A stretch of DNA of 64,000 nucleotides from Deltaproteobacteria bacterium (GTDB lineage Bacteria > Desulfobacterota > Desulfobacteria > Desulfobacterales > Desulfosarcinaceae): positions 1 to 64,000 of the forward strand of contig JAKALP010000019.1 in the NCBI GenBank assembly GCA_021824175.1, in the 5' to 3' direction. The translations under genes and the position numbers were made by a program. The notes beneath the pieces were generated by a model that searched no databases, was not told the origin of the DNA, and was given only the letters and a program-made list of their open reading frames with translations. Positions 16,220 to 25,087 of this stretch are shown one piece after another; the first letter of the stretch is position 1, and every line of letters starts with the position of its first letter.

Positions 16220-17113
16220 ATGAGCTCTATATCCTCCGACGACCAAAATGATCTGAAGGTCAAAGCCCAACAAGGCCTGCGGCTGAAGCGCCATGCCATG
16301 GCGATGGCGACTTACGGCGTTATTATTTTAGCACTTTATGTAACAAGCTCCTTTGGCTTTGAACAACTGAGCCCGCTGCATTGGTGGATAGGCCTTGGCT
16401 TGACTTTTTCCGGCAATGCGATTTTCTTTTTTCTGATCATTTCGAACCGCAACCTTGGGTTTAAGGACCCCTCCCTGACGTGGATACAGATCCTCTTCGC
16501 AGGGGTGATGCTGATGTATATCCACTATGAGATGCCCTACATGCGGCCCATCATCCTAATATTTTTTATTCCGGCCTTCAGTTTCGGCATGCTGCGATTA
16601 ACACGCGGCGCCTACTTTAGCCTGGTGGCGTGCGTGATGGGCCTTTATCTCTTGCTTCTGGCCGTGGAATACTTTCAAGGCCGACCGGGTTTTCAACCTA
16701 GATACGAGCTTTTCCTGTTTATCGTATTCGGGATCGTGTTGACCTGGTTTGCCTTTTTCGGTGGTTTTATCTCCGACATCCGCCGGCGTCTAAAAATTCA
16801 GGCCGAAACCATTCAGATGGCCAATGAGAAGATCCAGCGCGAAATGGAACAACGCCGAAAGGCTCAATTTGAAAAAGACAATCTGATTGCACAACTTAAA
16901 GAAGCGCTATCCAAAGTAAAAACGCTGGGAGGCCTACTCCCGATTTGCGCCAGCTGTAAGAAAATCCGTGACGATAAAGGCTATTGGAACCAACTGGAGC
17001 TGTACATCGGCCACCACACGGATGCCTCCTTTACCCATGGGATCTGCCCGGACTGTGCCAAGAAGATGTTGAAGGAGGCTACCGAATACGATCCTAATGG
17101 TGGACATGAATAA
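16220..17113 (+). CDS. Membrane sensor with coiled coil and Cys-rich tail, no catalytic output
   Basis: A 297-residue protein with about six transmembrane helices between residues 25 and 190, in a layout like MASE-type sensor modules. A coiled coil follows (MANEKIQREMEQRRKAQFEKDNLIAQLK spans about residues 197-225), then a tail with CASCKKIRDDKGYWNQ and HGICPDCAKK. That four-Cys tail is common at the end of PAS, response-regulator and GGDEF proteins in Desulfobacterota and may bind zinc. What is odd is that no kinase, cyclase or other output domain is present, so the protein may act by binding a partner. No operon partner is adjacent. Confidence 0.75.
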   Translation: MSSISSDDQNDLKVKAQQGLRLKRHAMAMATYGVIILALYVTSSFGFEQLSPLHWWIGLGLTFSGNAIFFFLIISNRNLGFKDPSLTWIQILFAGVMLMYIHYEMPYMRPIILIFFIPAFSFGMLRLTRGAYFSLVACVMGLYLLLLAVEYFQGRPGFQPRYELFLFIVFGIVLTWFAFFGGFISDIRRRLKIQAETIQMANEKIQREMEQRRKAQFEKDNLIAQLKEALSKVKTLGGLLPICASCKKIRDDKGYWNQLELYIGHHTDASFTHGICPDCAKKMLKEATEYDPNGGHE

Positions 17114-17360
17114 AATTTTTTCCCTCCGCCAATTGTACCAACGCCCTTGTCCCCGACCATAATCATCTCTTGATGCCTATTTTCCTCGCACCGGGGAACC
17201 CAGCCCGTTTGTGCCTATAGTTGTCCATTCGCTGAATCATAATCGAACGCCGCCTGGGGCGGCTCCATTCGGGCGATGGCCAAGCTCCTGGTTGCCCGCC
17301 AAAGTGTAGATCCGGGTTCGAGCGGACTCTTGTTTCCATAGCTTCAGTACGTTTCTACAC
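17114..17360 (+). other. Intergenic stretch before first PstS-like module
   Basis: No gene is seen. The first part lies just after the membrane sensor gene; the remainder of the gap, from 17361 to 17530, holds the module's leader element. Confidence 0.4.
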
Positions 17361-17530
17361 CACCGGGGCTAAAGTCCAGCCTCAAAGGGACGATATTGCC
17401 AATGGGCATTGACCGCGGGCCCGCAGCTTCCAGCTTCTTTTGGACAAGCTAAAAAGAAGAATATGCGATGTAGATCAATCCACGCGCGGCCGGCAAAATC
17501 GTCAACGATTGCGCACCAAAGGAGGAGCAA
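17361..17530 (+). promoter_or_regulatory. Leader element of PstS-like/porin module, copy 1
   Basis: This untranslated stretch shares blocks with the region before the second module at 19358: CACCGGGGCTAAAG, CGATATTGCCAATGGGCAT, AGCTTCCAGCTTCTT and a final AGGAGGAGCAAATG. Between blocks the sequences differ. The second block can fold as the hairpin TGCC-AATG-GGCA, and the first G run can partly pair with the later GGGCCCG. Conserved blocks with variable spacers are what a structured leader RNA would give, though simple divergence after duplication is also possible. Confidence 0.4.
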
Positions 17531-17983
17531 ATGATGGGTAAATATATTTCGAGCACACGGATTATCGTGATGGCCGCCGCCCTGGCGCTATGCCTGATGC
17601 CAGCCATGGTCTTGCCCGCGGCGGCGGAGGATTTCGTGGTGGTGGCCCACAAGGATCTGGGCGTGAGCGCCGTTACTTCCGCGGAGCTTGAGTCCATCTT
17701 CCTGGGCAAGATGAGCACCTGGTCTTCGGGAGAAAAGGTCACCATCGCCATTTTGGATGAAGACGCCACCCTGGAGAAATTCCTGGCAAAGTATGTCCAC
17801 AAGACTGCTTCCCAATTCAATAACTACTGGAAGCAGATGGTCTTCACCGGCAAAGCCGGCATGCCGGACACGTTTAAGACTCCGGCGGAGATCATCTCCT
17901 TTGTGGGCTCACATCCGGGAGCGATCTCTTTTGTTCCGTCCGCCGCCGCCAGCGGCGCCGTTAAAACCTTGACGGTCAATTAA
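17531..17983 (+). CDS. PstS-like periplasmic substrate-binding protein, copy 1
   Basis: A 150-residue secreted protein: signal peptide of about 34 residues ending MVLPAAA, then a 116-residue domain beginning AEDFVVVAHKDLGV. The domain resembles a half-size phosphate-binding protein of the PstS/PBP-like family (LESIFLGKMSTWSSGEKVTIAILDE, GAISFVPSAAASGAVKTL). It is far shorter than a true PstS of about 320 residues, so the role in phosphate uptake is doubtful; such short proteins are often paired with outer-membrane proteins. AAAGGAGGAGC precedes the ATG. The porin gene follows 17 bp later. The mature domain is almost identical to that of copy 2, while the signal peptide is different. Confidence 0.85.
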   Translation: MMGKYISSTRIIVMAAALALCLMPAMVLPAAAEDFVVVAHKDLGVSAVTSAELESIFLGKMSTWSSGEKVTIAILDEDATLEKFLAKYVHKTASQFNNYWKQMVFTGKAGMPDTFKTPAEIISFVGSHPGAISFVPSAAASGAVKTLTVN

Positions 17984-18000
17984 TGGAGGGGGTGATTCCC

Positions 18001-19188
18001 ATGAAAAAACTATTTCTTCTGATGGCAGCCATATTCATGGCGTTTACTTTGGGCGCTCTTGACGACGCTCAGGCAGGAACTGACCTGGGAGGCGTTCAGA
18101 TTCACGGCTTTATCTCCCAGGGATTTCTTTACACCGACACTTACAACTACCTGGCCAATGACACCAAAGACGGCAGTTTCGAGTACAACGAGATGGGCAT
18201 CAACTTTGGCAAGCAGTTAAATGACAAGCTGCGCATCGGCATGCAACTGTTTTCCCGCGATCTGGGCGATGCCGCCAATAATAAAGTCACGGTGGATTGG
18301 GCCTATGCCGACTACCGGTGGCAAGATTATCTGGGCCTGAGAGCCGGCAGGATCAAGTTGCCCATTGGCTTTTATAATGAAACTCGTGACATGGACATGC
18401 TGCGCACCAGCATCGTCTTGCCCCAGGGCATTTATAACGACCTGCTGCGGGACAACATGATCGCCGCCAATGGGGTAAGCCTATACGGTAACGTGGGCCT
18501 GAAGGCTGCCGGCAGTCTTGAGTACCAATTGCTCGCCGGCGTCACGCAAGCCGATGTGGATAACGGCGTGGGCAAGTACACGAACAGTGGTTTGGCTCCT
18601 CTGGGTGGGACCCTTGACGGAGATATTAAAAGCGATACAAGTTACGCTGGAGCCTTGCGCTGGGAAACACCGCTGAAGGGTCTCAGGGTGGGGTATTCCA
18701 TTATTAACTCGCCCTTCATTCAAGTGCCTGTCCGGTTTGGCGCAATGCCCTTAGAGATAGACGCAAGCAGAAATGTTCAGATCTATTCCGCTGAATACAC
18801 CTGGCGGGATCTCATTGTGGCGGCCGAATACATGATCCGGAAGGATGAATCGACCATCATGGGTCTAACGACCTCCACAACCGCTGAAAGCTACTATCTA
18901 TCGGCCGCCTACCGATTTGTCGATTGGTTTACCTTGGGCGCTTACTATTCGGAGTTCTATCCGAATAAAGATCACAAAGACGGTGACAACCTGGCTATTG
19001 CCAATAATGCCTGGGAAAAGGATTTGGCCCTGACCCTGCGCTTCGACATCAATGACTACTGGATTTTTAAAATCGAAGGGCACGCCGTCAACGGCACGGC
19101 CAATGTCCTATGTTCGGATAATCCCGGCAACGACTTCGCCGACAGCCAGTGGTATTACGGCGCGGCCAAGCTCTCCTTCAGTTTTTAA
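18001..19188 (+). CDS. Porin-like outer-membrane protein, copy 1
   Basis: A 395-residue beta-barrel protein with a signal peptide (LFLLMAAIFMAFTLGAL, cut near AQAG). The mature protein alternates polar and apolar residues, has repeated aromatic-girdle patterns (GLRAGRIKLPIGFYNE, YSAEYTWRDLIVAAEYM) and ends in SFSF with a C-terminal Phe, the usual outer-membrane assembly signal. The ATG at 18001 follows GGAGGGGG; an earlier in-frame ATG overlaps the previous stop. It is paired with the PstS-like gene and followed by a terminator. Residues 25-160 are very similar to copy 2, whereas the middle third, probably surface loops, has diverged. Confidence 0.85.
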   Translation: MKKLFLLMAAIFMAFTLGALDDAQAGTDLGGVQIHGFISQGFLYTDTYNYLANDTKDGSFEYNEMGINFGKQLNDKLRIGMQLFSRDLGDAANNKVTVDWAYADYRWQDYLGLRAGRIKLPIGFYNETRDMDMLRTSIVLPQGIYNDLLRDNMIAANGVSLYGNVGLKAAGSLEYQLLAGVTQADVDNGVGKYTNSGLAPLGGTLDGDIKSDTSYAGALRWETPLKGLRVGYSIINSPFIQVPVRFGAMPLEIDASRNVQIYSAEYTWRDLIVAAEYMIRKDESTIMGLTTSTTAESYYLSAAYRFVDWFTLGAYYSEFYPNKDHKDGDNLAIANNAWEKDLALTLRFDINDYWIFKIEGHAVNGTANVLCSDNPGNDFADSQWYYGAAKLSFSF

Positions 19189-19272
19189 ATCACTGGCCGG
19201 CCTCGAATCGCCAACGAATCTCCAGCGATTGCTCCGAGCCTTCCAAGACGCGAATCATAGACTTACGAACAG

Positions 19273-19306
19273 CGGCCTCCCCGACCAACAGGGAGGCCGT
19301 TGCATT
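19273..19306 (+). terminator. Terminator of module copy 1
   Basis: A 9-bp perfect stem (CGGCCTCCC with GGGAGGCCG) around a 9-base loop is followed by TTGCATTT. The same structure follows the second module, so it belongs to the duplicated unit. Confidence 0.75.
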
Positions 19307-19357
19307 TGCAGGCCAGACCCGCGGCAGCTTATTTTCACGATTTAGCTTTTCTTAACC

Positions 19358-19527
19358 CACCGGGGCTAAAGTAAGTCACGGAAAGGGCGATATTGCCAAT
19401 GGGCATCTAATGCAGGCCCCAGCTTCCAGCTTCTTGCAGACCATTCACAAAGAAGAAGTATGCGATGAAAATCAACCCATACGTGGCAAGAAAGTTCGTA
19501 AGCAATTACGCACAACAGGAGGAGCAA
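19358..19527 (+). promoter_or_regulatory. Leader element of PstS-like/porin module, copy 2
   Basis: The second copy of the leader described at 17361. Here the G run CCGGGGCT can pair with GGCCCC downstream, closing a structure around the TGCC-AATG-GGCA hairpin. The pairing partner differs from copy 1 but remains G-rich against C-rich, a weak hint of structural conservation. Key motifs of known GEMM-type riboswitches are not matched. Confidence 0.4.
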
Positions 19528-19980
19528 ATGAATCAAAAACTAAAATTAAGCACAAGGATCGCAATGGTGCTATTCGCACTATGGGTCTGCCTGCTGGTGG
19601 CTAACGCCAAGCCAGCGGCGGCGGAAGATTTCGTGGTGGTGGCCCACAAGGATCTGGGGGTAAACACCGTTACTTCCGCGGAACTTGAGTCCATCTTCCT
19701 GGGCAAGATGAGCACCTGGTCTTCGGGAGAAAAAGTCACCATCGCCATTTTGGATGAAGACGCCACCCTGGAGAAATTCCTGGCAAAGTATGTCCACAAG
19801 ACTGCTTCCCAATTCAATAACTACTGGAAGCAGATGGTCTTCACCGGCAAGGCCGGCATGCCGGACACGTTTAAGACTCCGGCGGAGATCATCTCCTTTG
19901 TGGGTTCGCATCCGGGAGCGATCTCTTTTGTTCCGGCCGCCGCCGCCAGCGGCGCCGTTAAAACCTTGACGGTCAATTAA
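19528..19980 (+). CDS. PstS-like periplasmic substrate-binding protein, copy 2
   Basis: A 150-residue paralogue of the protein at 17531. The ATG at 19528 follows AGGAGGAGCAA; in-frame codons further upstream belong to the leader. The signal peptide (RIAMVLFALWVCLLVANAKPAAA) is unrelated to that of copy 1, but the mature 116 residues differ at only about three positions (for example GVNTVTS against GVSAVTS). This contrast suggests recent duplication or gene conversion limited to the mature domain. The porin gene follows with the same spacing as in copy 1. Confidence 0.85.
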   Translation: MNQKLKLSTRIAMVLFALWVCLLVANAKPAAAEDFVVVAHKDLGVNTVTSAELESIFLGKMSTWSSGEKVTIAILDEDATLEKFLAKYVHKTASQFNNYWKQMVFTGKAGMPDTFKTPAEIISFVGSHPGAISFVPAAAASGAVKTLTVN

Positions 19981-19997
19981 TGGAGGGGGTGATTCCT

Positions 19998-21203
19998 ATG
20001 AAAAAAATATATCTTCTAATCGCGGTTGTATTCATGACCTTATCTTTGGGCGCGCCCCACGGCGCCCTGGCGTATGACCTGGGAGGCGTACAGATTCATG
20101 GTTTTGTCTCACAGGGATTTCTTTACAGCGATGACTACAACTACCTGGCCAACGACACCAAAGACGGCAGTTTTGAATATAACGAAATGGGCATCAACTT
20201 CGGCAAGCAGTTGACCGACAAGCTGCGCATCGGCCTGCAACTCTTTTCCCGCGACCTGGGCGATGCGGCCAACAATAAAGTCACCGTGGACTGGGCCTAT
20301 GCCGACTACCGCTGGCAGGACTATCTGGGCCTGCGGGCCGGACGAATCAAGCTGCCCATGGGTCTGTACAACGAAACCCGGGATATGGATATGCTGCGCA
20401 CCAGCATCGTCCTGCCCCAAGGAATTTACAATGACCTGCTGCGGGACAACCTGATCGCCATCAATGGGGTCGGTCTTTACGGCAATACACGCATGGGAGG
20501 GGCCGGCAGCCTCGACTACCAGGCGCTCGTCGGCGTTGTACAAACAGACCCGGATAGCGGCGTAAACAAGCTTACAAACGATGGATTATCCAGTGTTCAG
20601 GGCCAAGTCACAGGTTCACCCCAAAACGATACCTCCTACGTCGGCGCACTGCGCTGGGAGACGCCGTTATCGGGGCTCAAGCTTGGGTACTCCATTTTTT
20701 ATGAAACAGATGTGATAATGCCGATATCCATACTTGATGGCGCTATACAAACAAGCTTTGAGGGCCCGGTGACCATCCAAATCGCTTCCATTGAGTATAC
20801 GTGGCGCAATCTGGTGGTGGCGGCCGAATACATGCATCGGCGCGCCGACAGCACGATATTATCCAATCAAAGAATCACCAAGGCGGAAAGCTATTACCTG
20901 ATGGCCTCCTACCGTTTTAACGATTGGTTCACCTTGGGCAGTTACTATTCGGAATTCTACCCGGACACCGAAGATAAGGATGGATCGGAAGCCACGGTCA
21001 ACAACGTACCCTGCAGCCATAGGGCCTGGGAGAAGGATCTGGCGCTGACCCTGCGCTTCGACATCAACGACTACTGGGTGTTCAAGATTGAAGGGCACTC
21101 GGTTAACGGCACGGCCAATGTCATCGTGCTTGATAATCCTGGCAACGACTTCGCCGACAGCCAGTGGTATTACGGCGCGGCCAAGCTCTCCTTCAGCTTC
21201 TAA
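19998..21203 (+). CDS. Porin-like outer-membrane protein, copy 2
   Basis: A 401-residue paralogue of the porin at 18001, with signal peptide, barrel-like alternation and a C-terminal SFSF. The start follows GGAGGGGGTGATTCCT. The N-terminal 130 mature residues and the last 60 or so are nearly the same as in copy 1, including NYLANDTKDGSFEYNEMG and NDFADSQWYYGAAK. The centre (about residues 185-290) differs strongly and contains small insertions, as expected for exposed loops under different selection. A terminator like that of copy 1 follows. Confidence 0.85.
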   Translation: MKKIYLLIAVVFMTLSLGAPHGALAYDLGGVQIHGFVSQGFLYSDDYNYLANDTKDGSFEYNEMGINFGKQLTDKLRIGLQLFSRDLGDAANNKVTVDWAYADYRWQDYLGLRAGRIKLPMGLYNETRDMDMLRTSIVLPQGIYNDLLRDNLIAINGVGLYGNTRMGGAGSLDYQALVGVVQTDPDSGVNKLTNDGLSSVQGQVTGSPQNDTSYVGALRWETPLSGLKLGYSIFYETDVIMPISILDGAIQTSFEGPVTIQIASIEYTWRNLVVAAEYMHRRADSTILSNQRITKAESYYLMASYRFNDWFTLGSYYSEFYPDTEDKDGSEATVNNVPCSHRAWEKDLALTLRFDINDYWVFKIEGHSVNGTANVIVLDNPGNDFADSQWYYGAAKLSFSF

Positions 21204-21298
21204 GGGCCGGCGAGGCCATGCGACCTGCACCGGATCGCCTGGCAACGCGCAGCAATTTTACTCCGGGCACGCCAATGGCGATTACCAAAACAACACCA

Positions 21299-21336
21299 GC
21301 GGCCTCCCCGATTGAACGGGGGAGGCCGCTGCATTT
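21299..21336 (+). terminator. Terminator of module copy 2
   Basis: An 11-bp GC-rich stem (GCGGCCTCCCC with GGGGAGGCCGC) is followed by TGCATTTAC. It is the counterpart of the stem at 19273. Confidence 0.75.
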
Positions 21337-21695
21337 ACACACCTATCTACATGCCAAGATTGATGAGGGGCATGTAAAAACGGAAAACCCGGTCAGCGAA
21401 TTTCTCCCCTCACCCCGACCCTCGCCCCACGGGGCGAGGGCGCGCTTATCCGAGTATCCAGTGGCATAATGAGATATTCCGCTGCCCTGAGAGGAGAGCA
21501 ACGCCTCAATCTTTTCACTTTTACTAAAGTTCATTCCATTTTGGGCGATATAGCGGATGAGGATTGTGTTCAAAGGCAACGCGAGCGGAGCAAAACAGCG
21601 GTCATCTTTACTCTCTACTGGATAATTTTTGACGACGCGGTGCGTGGGATCAATGCAGCCTGCGAAATTTTAATGCTTTAGGCAAGGAGAACATT
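21337..21695 (+). other. Intergenic region before chemoreceptor gene, with a perfect hairpin
   Basis: No gene is seen. CCCTCGCCCC (21419-21428) and GGGGCGAGGG (21431-21440) form a perfect 10-bp stem within the CTCCCCTCACCCCGACC wording common to bacterial intergenic repeats. The rest contains the untranslated region of the chemoreceptor gene, whose start follows GCAAGGAGAAC. Confidence 0.5.
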
Positions 21696-23360
21696 ATGAG
21701 CAGGTCCCTGACGGTTGGAATGAAAATTTGGCTGAGCATCAGCATCCTGATTCTAGGATACTTTGCCACTATGCTGGTGGGTTTTGTGCTCGGGCAGGGG
21801 ACGGAGAGCCAACTATTAGCGGTATCGGATGCCATTTTCCCTGCTTCGGTAAGCAGCCAAACAGCCCTGGCGGCTTTCCGGGAAGAGGTGAAACATTACA
21901 ATGACGCGGTCCTGATGGGAGACGCGGAAGCGCTCAAGGCCGCTAAAAGCAAAAATGAAGCAATCACCAAGGCCCTAGACTCAATTAACGCATTGGAGGC
22001 CATCGGCGAAGAGCACAAAAAACAAGTCAGGAAATTGGACAATGCCTATAAGGAGTACCACTCCTCGGCCCAACAGGTCTACCAGCGCATGGCCAAGGGT
22101 GAAAACGATTCGTTGTTGACCCAGCAGGCCATGCAGTTGGGCAAACAGGCCCCGCAGATCGAAAGAGATCTTGAAACCCTGACCGCTGAATTTTCCCAGA
22201 ACCTGAAAACGGCCCTGCGCGAAATCGGGGACAGCACCCGGCACCAGCGCTATACCAACCTCTTTGTCTTCCTGGGCGTGGTCATTGGCGCCACTTTGCT
22301 GATCTCCCTCATCATCCGCCGGTTTGTGAGCAAACCGATCCAGGACACGGTCCGCATGATCAGGGACATTGCCGAAGGCGAAGGGGACTTGACCAAGCGC
22401 CTGAAGGTGCAATCCCAGGATGAGATCGGCGAGCTGGTCCACTGGTTCAATCTGTTCCTGGAAAAGCTGCAAACCATCATCAAGCAGTTCAGCATCAATT
22501 CCGGCATGGTGGATTCAGCCGCCACGGAGCTGCTCACCATTGCCGGCCACATGGCCACCAGCGCTGAAAATACTTCCGGCCTGGCCAATACCGTGGCCAG
22601 CGCCACCGAAGAGATGAACTCCAGTCTCAACGAAGTGGCCGCCGCCATGGACAAATCATCCAACAACGCCAATGTGGTGGCCAGCGCCTCGGAAGAAATG
22701 ACCGCCACCATCAATGAAATCGCGGGTAAATCGGACCAGGCCCGCAGCATCTCCAATCAGGCCGTGGCCCAGGCCAAGACCGCAGGTGATAAAATGGCTG
22801 AGCTGGGCCTGGCGGCCAAGGATATCGGCAAGATCACCGAGGCCATTACCGAAATTTCGGAACAAACCAATCTACTCTCCCTGAATGCCACCATCGAGGC
22901 GGCCCGGGCCGGCGAAGCAGGCAAAGGCTTTGCCGTGGTGGCCAACGAAATCAAGGAGCTGGCCAAGCAGACCGCCACCGCCACCCAGGATATCCGCAAC
23001 AAGATCAATGGCATTCAAACCACCACGCTATCCACGGTGACCGAAATCAACGAGATCACCACGGTCATCAATCAGGTCAATGATATCGTGGCCAGCATTG
23101 CCCTGGCCGTGGACGAGCAGTCCGCCGCCACCCGTGAAATCGCCGAGAAGATCTCCCTGACCTCCAGCGGTATCCAAGAGGTCAGCGCCAATGCCAGCAA
23201 CAGCTCCCAGGCTTCGGGCATGATCGCCGCGGACATCGCCAATGTCAAAGCCGCTTCGGAGGAGATCTCCAACAGCAGCTCCCAGGTGAACATGAGCGCC
23301 GAGGATTTGAAAAAGATGGCCGGACAGCTCAATGATATTGTGGCGCGGTTTAAGGTTTAG
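21696..23360 (+). CDS. Methyl-accepting chemotaxis protein
   Basis: A 554-residue transmembrane chemoreceptor. A first transmembrane helix near residues 9-31, a periplasmic helical sensor domain of about 155 residues, a second helix ([19 protein letters not shown]), a HAMP domain ([29 protein letters not shown]) and a long cytoplasmic coiled coil follow in order. The hairpin tip [19 protein letters not shown] binds CheA and CheW, and Glu/Gln-rich flanks are methylation regions. No C-terminal CheR-docking pentapeptide is seen. It follows the PstS-like/porin modules but has its own upstream region; a link, with a periplasmic binding protein as ligand carrier, is only a guess. Confidence 0.95.
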   Translation: MSRSLTVGMKIWLSISILILGYFATMLVGFVLGQGTESQLLAVSDAIFPASVSSQTALAAFREEVKHYNDAVLMGDAEALKAAKSKNEAITKALDSINALEAIGEEHKKQVRKLDNAYKEYHSSAQQVYQRMAKGENDSLLTQQAMQLGKQAPQIERDLETLTAEFSQNLKTALREIGDSTRHQRYTNLFVFLGVVIGATLLISLIIRRFVSKPIQDTVRMIRDIAEGEGDLTKRLKVQSQDEIGELVHWFNLFLEKLQTIIKQFSINSGMVDSAATELLTIAGHMATSAENTSGLANTVASATEEMNSSLNEVAAAMDKSSNNANVVASASEEMTATINEIAGKSDQARSISNQAVAQAKTAGDKMAELGLAAKDIGKITEAITEISEQTNLLSLNATIEAARAGEAGKGFAVVANEIKELAKQTATATQDIRNKINGIQTTTLSTVTEINEITTVINQVNDIVASIALAVDEQSAATREIAEKISLTSSGIQEVSANASNSSQASGMIAADIANVKAASEEISNSSSQVNMSAEDLKKMAGQLNDIVARFKV

Positions 23361-23446
23361 GGACAGAGGCACAAGGCACAGAGGGGCTAAGGGACAAAGG
23401 GACTAAGGGACAGAGGCACCAGTCACAAAGGGACTGGGGTATTAAG
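23361..23446. repeat. GGGACTAAGGGAC-type degenerate tandem repeat
   Basis: Directly after the chemoreceptor stop codon the sequence becomes a run of 7-8-base units such as AGAGGCAC, AAGGCAC and TAAGGGAC. The same family recurs at 44473-44514 and, on the other strand, at 44698-44820. It encodes nothing evident and may mark 3' ends of transcripts. Confidence 0.7.
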
Positions 23447-23579
23447 AAGTTTGGGGTGCATTTCAGGCGCCAGTGTTGTTTTCAATGGGGCATGAAAGGC
23501 ACCCTTCGTGTTTATGCCGGTGGAGTGCGTTTATACGCCACCAGAATTCATTTCAATACGGCACAAAATTTCACCCAAG

Positions 23580-23810
23580 CTGCGCTGGCAATGCTGGAAG
23601 GGTTTCAGCCTGGTGGGCTTTTTGGGGGGCGGCGCGGCCTGGAACGATTTCGAGCGCGTGGCCGACACCCAGACCATTGTGACCGGCGGCACCGGTTTCC
23701 GTTACGAAATTGCCCGCAAGTACGGCATCCACATGGGACTGGATGTGGCTTTCAGCGCGGATACCACCGCCATTTATGTCCAGGTCGGCAGCGCCTGGAT
23801 GCGTCCCTGA
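23580..23810 (+). pseudogene. C-terminal remnant of an Omp85/surface-antigen barrel
   Basis: About 70 codons ending in TGA at 23810 read FSLVGFLGGGAAWNDFERVA, then VVTGG-like TIVTGGTGFRYEIARKYGIH and MGLDVAFSADTTAIYVQVGSAW. These match the last strands of BamA/TamA-type (bacterial surface antigen) barrels, where GFRY and the final QVGSAW are hallmark features. No start codon with a ribosome binding site or upstream barrel is present; the preceding bases are unrelated. I take it as the 3' end of a lost outer-membrane gene. Confidence 0.65.
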
Positions 23811-23987
23811 GGGTTGGGGGGCCCGTGGCCCGGCCGGAAAGACCTATTTCAAAGACGAAAAAACTTTGTTAAATAGAGCCTGCAATTACTTTACCCACGG
23901 ATGCATGCGACCCGGCCACAGCGCCACCCATTTCCACTGGCTGGCTTAACCCCTTACCTACCCATTTATTTGAAAAAGGAGAAGCTT

Positions 23988-24680
23988 ATGTACCCCGCGA
24001 ATAAAATCTTGGCTATGGCATTGATTCTAACCACCATGTGTTTTAGCTTGCCCGGTATGGCCGGTTCGGATGGCAGTGTGCTGCGCAAGGCCCAACGCGC
24101 GGGCGGCTGGGACTTTTACCTGCCCCTGACCTATGCCGAGGATGCCAAAATCGAGGGCACCCATGGATCTAAGGTAGACATTAATGACGATTTGGGCTTC
24201 GGCTTCGGCGTGGGCTATAACCTCAACAACCACTTTCAGTTGGGCGGCCTCTTCAACTGGAACTCCCGCAGCTATGATGCCACGGCGACCCGCGATGATG
24301 GTTCCACCGCGCGCTACAGCAATTGGCTGGAAACCTCCACCATTGCACTCAATGGAACCTACTACATCCTGGACAGCAATATTACGCCCTTTGTTTCCGG
24401 CATGCTCGGCTACACCTGGATGGATACCAACATTCAGGACGGCCCCTCTTCGGGCTACTGCTGGTATGACCCCTGGTGGGGTTATGTCTGCTCCGAATAT
24501 GTGCCCACTAAAACCGCAAGCGACCTGAGCTATGGCGCCGGCCTGGGCGTGCGCTTTGATATCAACCGCGCCTTCAGCATGCAGTGCAGCTACAACAGGG
24601 CCTGGATTGATATCGACAATGCCTCCGGCACACCCTACTTCAACACCTGGCGGCTGGATTTCATTTTCAGAATGTTTTAA
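23988..24680 (+). CDS. Outer-membrane beta-barrel protein
   Basis: A 230-residue exported protein. The ATG at 23988 follows AAAAAGGAGAAG; upstream in-frame codons are non-conserved. A signal peptide (ILAMALILTTMCFSLPGMA) is followed by a short acidic part and alternating beta strands (LGFGFGVGYNLNNHFQLGGLFNW, ITPFVSGMLGYTWMDTN, YGAGLGVRFDINRAFSMQ), ending in LDFIFRMF with the C-terminal Phe of barrels. It resembles OmpW/OprF-N-terminal-type eight-stranded barrels; the family is not certain. A Cys-containing insert (SSGYCWYDPWWGYVCSEY) may be a loop with a disulfide. Confidence 0.8.
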   Translation: MYPANKILAMALILTTMCFSLPGMAGSDGSVLRKAQRAGGWDFYLPLTYAEDAKIEGTHGSKVDINDDLGFGFGVGYNLNNHFQLGGLFNWNSRSYDATATRDDGSTARYSNWLETSTIALNGTYYILDSNITPFVSGMLGYTWMDTNIQDGPSSGYCWYDPWWGYVCSEYVPTKTASDLSYGAGLGVRFDINRAFSMQCSYNRAWIDIDNASGTPYFNTWRLDFIFRMF

Positions 24681-25087
24681 TATAACTTTGCTGCTGTGGT
24701 CTGCTTCGGGCCACAGCCGCAAAAAAGGTCCGCTTGAAAGAAATTAAAGGCTTCTAAGGCAAAACGCATTATCTCCTGGCTGTTACCAACTCGAATTTAG
24801 TCACTCCGAATTCTACTTCTCCTGCCCGTTGATTGTATCACTACTGCAACCGCGCTCCGCACGGTAGTTATTCCTCTTCACTGCGCTGATCCCGATAATG
24901 CGCGCTCCGCGGACCCATCAGGTGCATGGAATGCACCCTACAACTGCCGCTAAGCCCGAAAAGTAGGGTGCGCTGCGCGCAGCAGAATGCAATCTTCTGG
25001 TTGTTTGGCTGGTCAGAATTTTGGCTGGGAATCGGCATCGAAGAGATTCGAATTTGATTCCGGTATCGCTTAAACAGGAGGTGGAAG
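24681..25087. other. Intergenic region with palindromic repeats
   Basis: No gene is seen in this gap. It carries a GCTGTGG/CCACAGC stem after the outer-membrane gene, and two members of the GGTGC palindrome family: GGTGCATGGAATGCACC at 24921-24937 and GGGTGCGCTGCGCGCAGC at about 24966-24983. The strong AGGAGG site of ackA lies at the right end. Confidence 0.5.
24921..24984. repeat. GGTGC-type palindromic repeat pair
   Basis: GGTGCATGGAATGCACCC and, in the opposite sense, GTAGGGTGCGCTGCGCGC lie 22 bases apart. Similar palindromes ending in CCCTAC occur at 34833, 44671, 53771, 53813, 56402 and 56476, so this is a dispersed REP-like family. Confidence 0.75.

Noticed and set aside
17361-17440. 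GEMM-type cyclic dinucleotide riboswitch before the PstS-like genes
   Set aside because: The order of a CTAAA block, a loop and a GGGACG/GGGCG block recalls GEMM RNAs, but the conserved GCAAAGCC-type core is not matched and the first stem is not kept in copy 2. I therefore list only an unassigned leader.
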